A stretch of 35,139 nucleotides of DNA from Paludibacteraceae bacterium (GTDB lineage: Bacteria > Bacteroidota > Bacteroidia > Bacteroidales > Paludibacteraceae): positions 1 to 35,139 of the forward strand of contig JAFTHS010000042.1 in assembly GCA_017457295.1 (NCBI GenBank), in the 5' to 3' direction. Each line of letters begins with the position of its first letter. The first letter of the stretch is position 1. Shown piece after piece: positions 33,800 through 35,139 of the stretch. The notes under the pieces are model-generated. The model was not told the DNA's origin. It saw nothing but the letters and a program-made list of their open reading frames with translations, and searched no databases. Position numbers and translations under genes: made by a program.

Positions 33800-35089
33800 A
33801 TGGCTTTGAATACCGATATCCGTCTGCGCAATCAGGTGATATACTCTGTCTTTGTCCGCAATTACAGCAGGGAGGGCACCTTCCGCAGGGTACAGGAGGA
33901 TCTGGACCGCATCAGGTCTCTGGGCGTGGATATTATCTGGCTGATGCCCATTCATCCGCTGGGCGAAAAGAACCGCAAGGGCTCGCTGGGCAGTCCCTAC
34001 GCTATCCGGGATTACCGGGCGGTAAACCCCGAATTCGGCACAATGGAGGACTTCCAGGCGCTGGTGGAGGCGATCCATGACCGGGGGATGAAGTGCATCA
34101 TCGACGTGGTGTACAACCATACCGCGCCGGATTCATGGCTGCGGGAGCATCATCCGGAGTGGTTCTACCGAAAGCCTGACGGCAGCTTCGGCAACCATGT
34201 GGGCGACTGGTGGGACGTGATTGATCTGGACTACAGTCACCGGGAGCTGTGGGACTACCAGATTGAGACGCTGAAGATGTGGGCGGAAATCGTGGACGGC
34301 TTCCGCTGCGACGTGGCGACCATGGTGCCCCTTGCCTTCTGGCTGGAGGCGAGGAAGCAGGTGGAGGCGGTGCGTCCCGGCTGTCTGTGGCTGGCGGAAT
34401 CGGTAGAGCCGGAGTTCATCTGCGCGCTGCGGGAGCAGGGGCTGTGGGCGTCCTCGGACAGTGAGATCTATCAGGCCTTCGACATGGCCTACGATTACGA
34501 TATCTGGGGCGAGTATACCAAAGCCCTTACCGGCGAGGGCACGCTGCAGGCCTATCTGGACAGGGTGAACCTGCAGGAGGCGATTTATCCCGCCAATTAT
34601 GTGAAGCTGCGGTGCCTGGAGAATCACGACCGCATTCGAGCCGCGGCGCTGATTCCCGATGAGCGCGCCCTGCGCTGCTGGACAGCCTTTGCCTATTTCC
34701 AGAAGGGCGTTACGCTGATCTACAACGGTCAGGAGGTCTGCTGCGAGCACCGGCCCAGCCTGTTTGACAGGGACACCGTTCCGTGGAACACCGGGCGGGA
34801 TCTGTCCGGGCTGATGCGCCGCCTGTACGCCATCCGTCAGGATCTGTTGATGAAGGACGGCGCCTACAGCGTGCGTGCGGCGGGGCATGACGACGTGATT
34901 GTGGCGGAACACCGCTGCGGAGGCGAGCGGCTGATCGGCCTGTTTGCGGCGAAGGGTCAGGCCTGCAGCGTGAAGGCTGACGTGCACGACGGACGCTACG
35001 TCAACCTGATCGACGGTCAGAGCGTGGCGGCGGAGCAGGGCGTGGTAATGCTGCGCGGCGAGCCGGTGATCATTCGCATTGAGGGGTAA
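33800..35089 (+). CDS. GH13 alpha-amylase-family glycosidase (cytoplasmic)
   Basis: A 429-aa alpha-glucan-active enzyme without a signal peptide, so probably cytoplasmic and acting on imported malto-oligosaccharides. All four GH13 conserved regions are present: DVVYNHT (D102, N106, H107), GFRCDVATM with nucleophile D171, LWLAES with acid/base E200, and LENHD with the transition-state Asp277. The barrel opening IYSVFVRNYSREGTFRRVQE and the SPYAIRDYRAVNPEFGT segment are classic for the family. A short C-terminal beta domain follows (LIGLFAAKGQACSVKADVHDG). AAAGGAAG at 33784-33791 serves as ribosome site. GC-rich codons (CTG, GGC, CAG) differ from every Bacteroidales gene before 33,240. Subfamily, and so exact substrate, is not resolved. 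Confidence 0.9.
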   Translation: MALNTDIRLRNQVIYSVFVRNYSREGTFRRVQEDLDRIRSLGVDIIWLMPIHPLGEKNRKGSLGSPYAIRDYRAVNPEFGTMEDFQALVEAIHDRGMKCIIDVVYNHTAPDSWLREHHPEWFYRKPDGSFGNHVGDWWDVIDLDYSHRELWDYQIETLKMWAEIVDGFRCDVATMVPLAFWLEARKQVEAVRPGCLWLAESVEPEFICALREQGLWASSDSEIYQAFDMAYDYDIWGEYTKALTGEGTLQAYLDRVNLQEAIYPANYVKLRCLENHDRIRAAALIPDERALRCWTAFAYFQKGVTLIYNGQEVCCEHRPSLFDRDTVPWNTGRDLSGLMRRLYAIRQDLLMKDGAYSVRAAGHDDVIVAEHRCGGERLIGLFAAKGQACSVKADVHDGRYVNLIDGQSVAAEQGVVMLRGEPVIIRIEG

Positions 35090-35091
35090 AC

Positions 35092-35123
35092 AAAAAGAAG
35101 GAAGCTGCAGCTTCCTTCTTTTT
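35092..35123 (+). terminator. Intrinsic terminator of the GH13 gene
   Basis: A perfect 32-bp palindrome (arms 35092-35107 and 35108-35123) gives a GAAGGAAGC/GCTTCCTTC stem with a TGCA loop, preceded by A residues and followed by TTTTT. It begins 3 bp after the amylase stop and could work in both directions. Confidence 0.9.
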
Positions 35124-35139
35124 CTTCATTACAGCCCTT

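Noticed and set aside
33163-34080. A single 305-aa plus-strand protein starting with a lipoprotein signal
   Set aside because: Only the first ~35 codons look native. The rest is antisense to the acyltransferase and runs into the amylase gene; it is an artefact of the join.

Overview
The first ~33.2 kb look like a chromosome segment of a gut-type Bacteroidales bacterium, with Paludibacteraceae or a relative a reasonable guess. The evidence is a SusC/SusD pair, lipobox lipoproteins, type IX secretion-like C-terminal tails, promoters of the Bacteroidota form TAnnTTTG with an upstream TTTG, little Shine-Dalgarno signal, moderate GC and near-exclusive CAA for Gln in the sugar operon. The last ~1.9 kb (from about 33,240-33,270 to the end) look foreign. 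They are GC-rich, use CTG, CAG and GGC codons, carry a sigma-70-type promoter (TTGACG, 17 bp, TATACT), AGGAGG-like ribosome sites and a perfect-stem intrinsic terminator. This is typical of a Clostridia-like Bacillota. The change falls inside a GAAGGT hexamer repeat that cuts two genes at once, so an assembly or library chimera is the simplest reading.

Layout. (1) 2-3,164, plus strand: the 3' part of dnaJ, then a TonB-receptor-like outer-membrane barrel. (2) 3,084-13,956, minus strand: eleven tightly packed genes read from mlaE leftwards. They are mlaE, mlaF, a 99-aa protein like a free-standing M6 propeptide, an M6 metalloprotease with a type IX sorting tail, exodeoxyribonuclease III, lptB, a Kelch lipoprotein, a Wzi-like barrel, a glycosyltransferase, a glycosyltransferase fused to a sugar/LPS kinase, and an O-antigen ligase-type polymerase. 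Most neighbours overlap by a few bases, which suggests one envelope-biogenesis transcription unit. (3) 13,957-14,486: intergenic region with a minus-strand promoter, six 11-bp tandem repeats and a sigma-54-like promoter. (4) 14,502-17,462: an OMP beta-barrel/TonB-receptor-like protein.

(5) 17,502-33,112 is a sugar-use locus. A DeoR/AgaR-type regulator (minus strand) faces a secreted beta-helix/Ig-like/metallophosphatase fusion. Next comes a co-directional run: AgaS-type isomerase/deaminase, GatZ/KbaZ-type tagatose-bisphosphate aldolase subunit, PfkB sugar kinase, amidohydrolase lipoprotein, GH36-like glycosidase lipoprotein, SusC, SusD, and the first ~35 codons of a third lipoprotein. TTTCGAAA-type palindromes lie both between the regulator and the fusion gene and upstream of agaS, so one regulator probably controls the whole locus. 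The working model is uptake of an alpha-galactoside or alpha-GalNAc glycan by SusCD, cleavage at the cell surface or in the periplasm by the GH36-like enzyme, and entry of the amino sugar into the tagatose-6-phosphate pathway.

(6) 33,268-35,139: foreign segment with a truncated acyltransferase-3 membrane protein (minus) and a complete cytoplasmic GH13 alpha-amylase-type enzyme (plus), followed by a terminator. No tRNA, rRNA, CRISPR array, insertion sequence or origin was seen.
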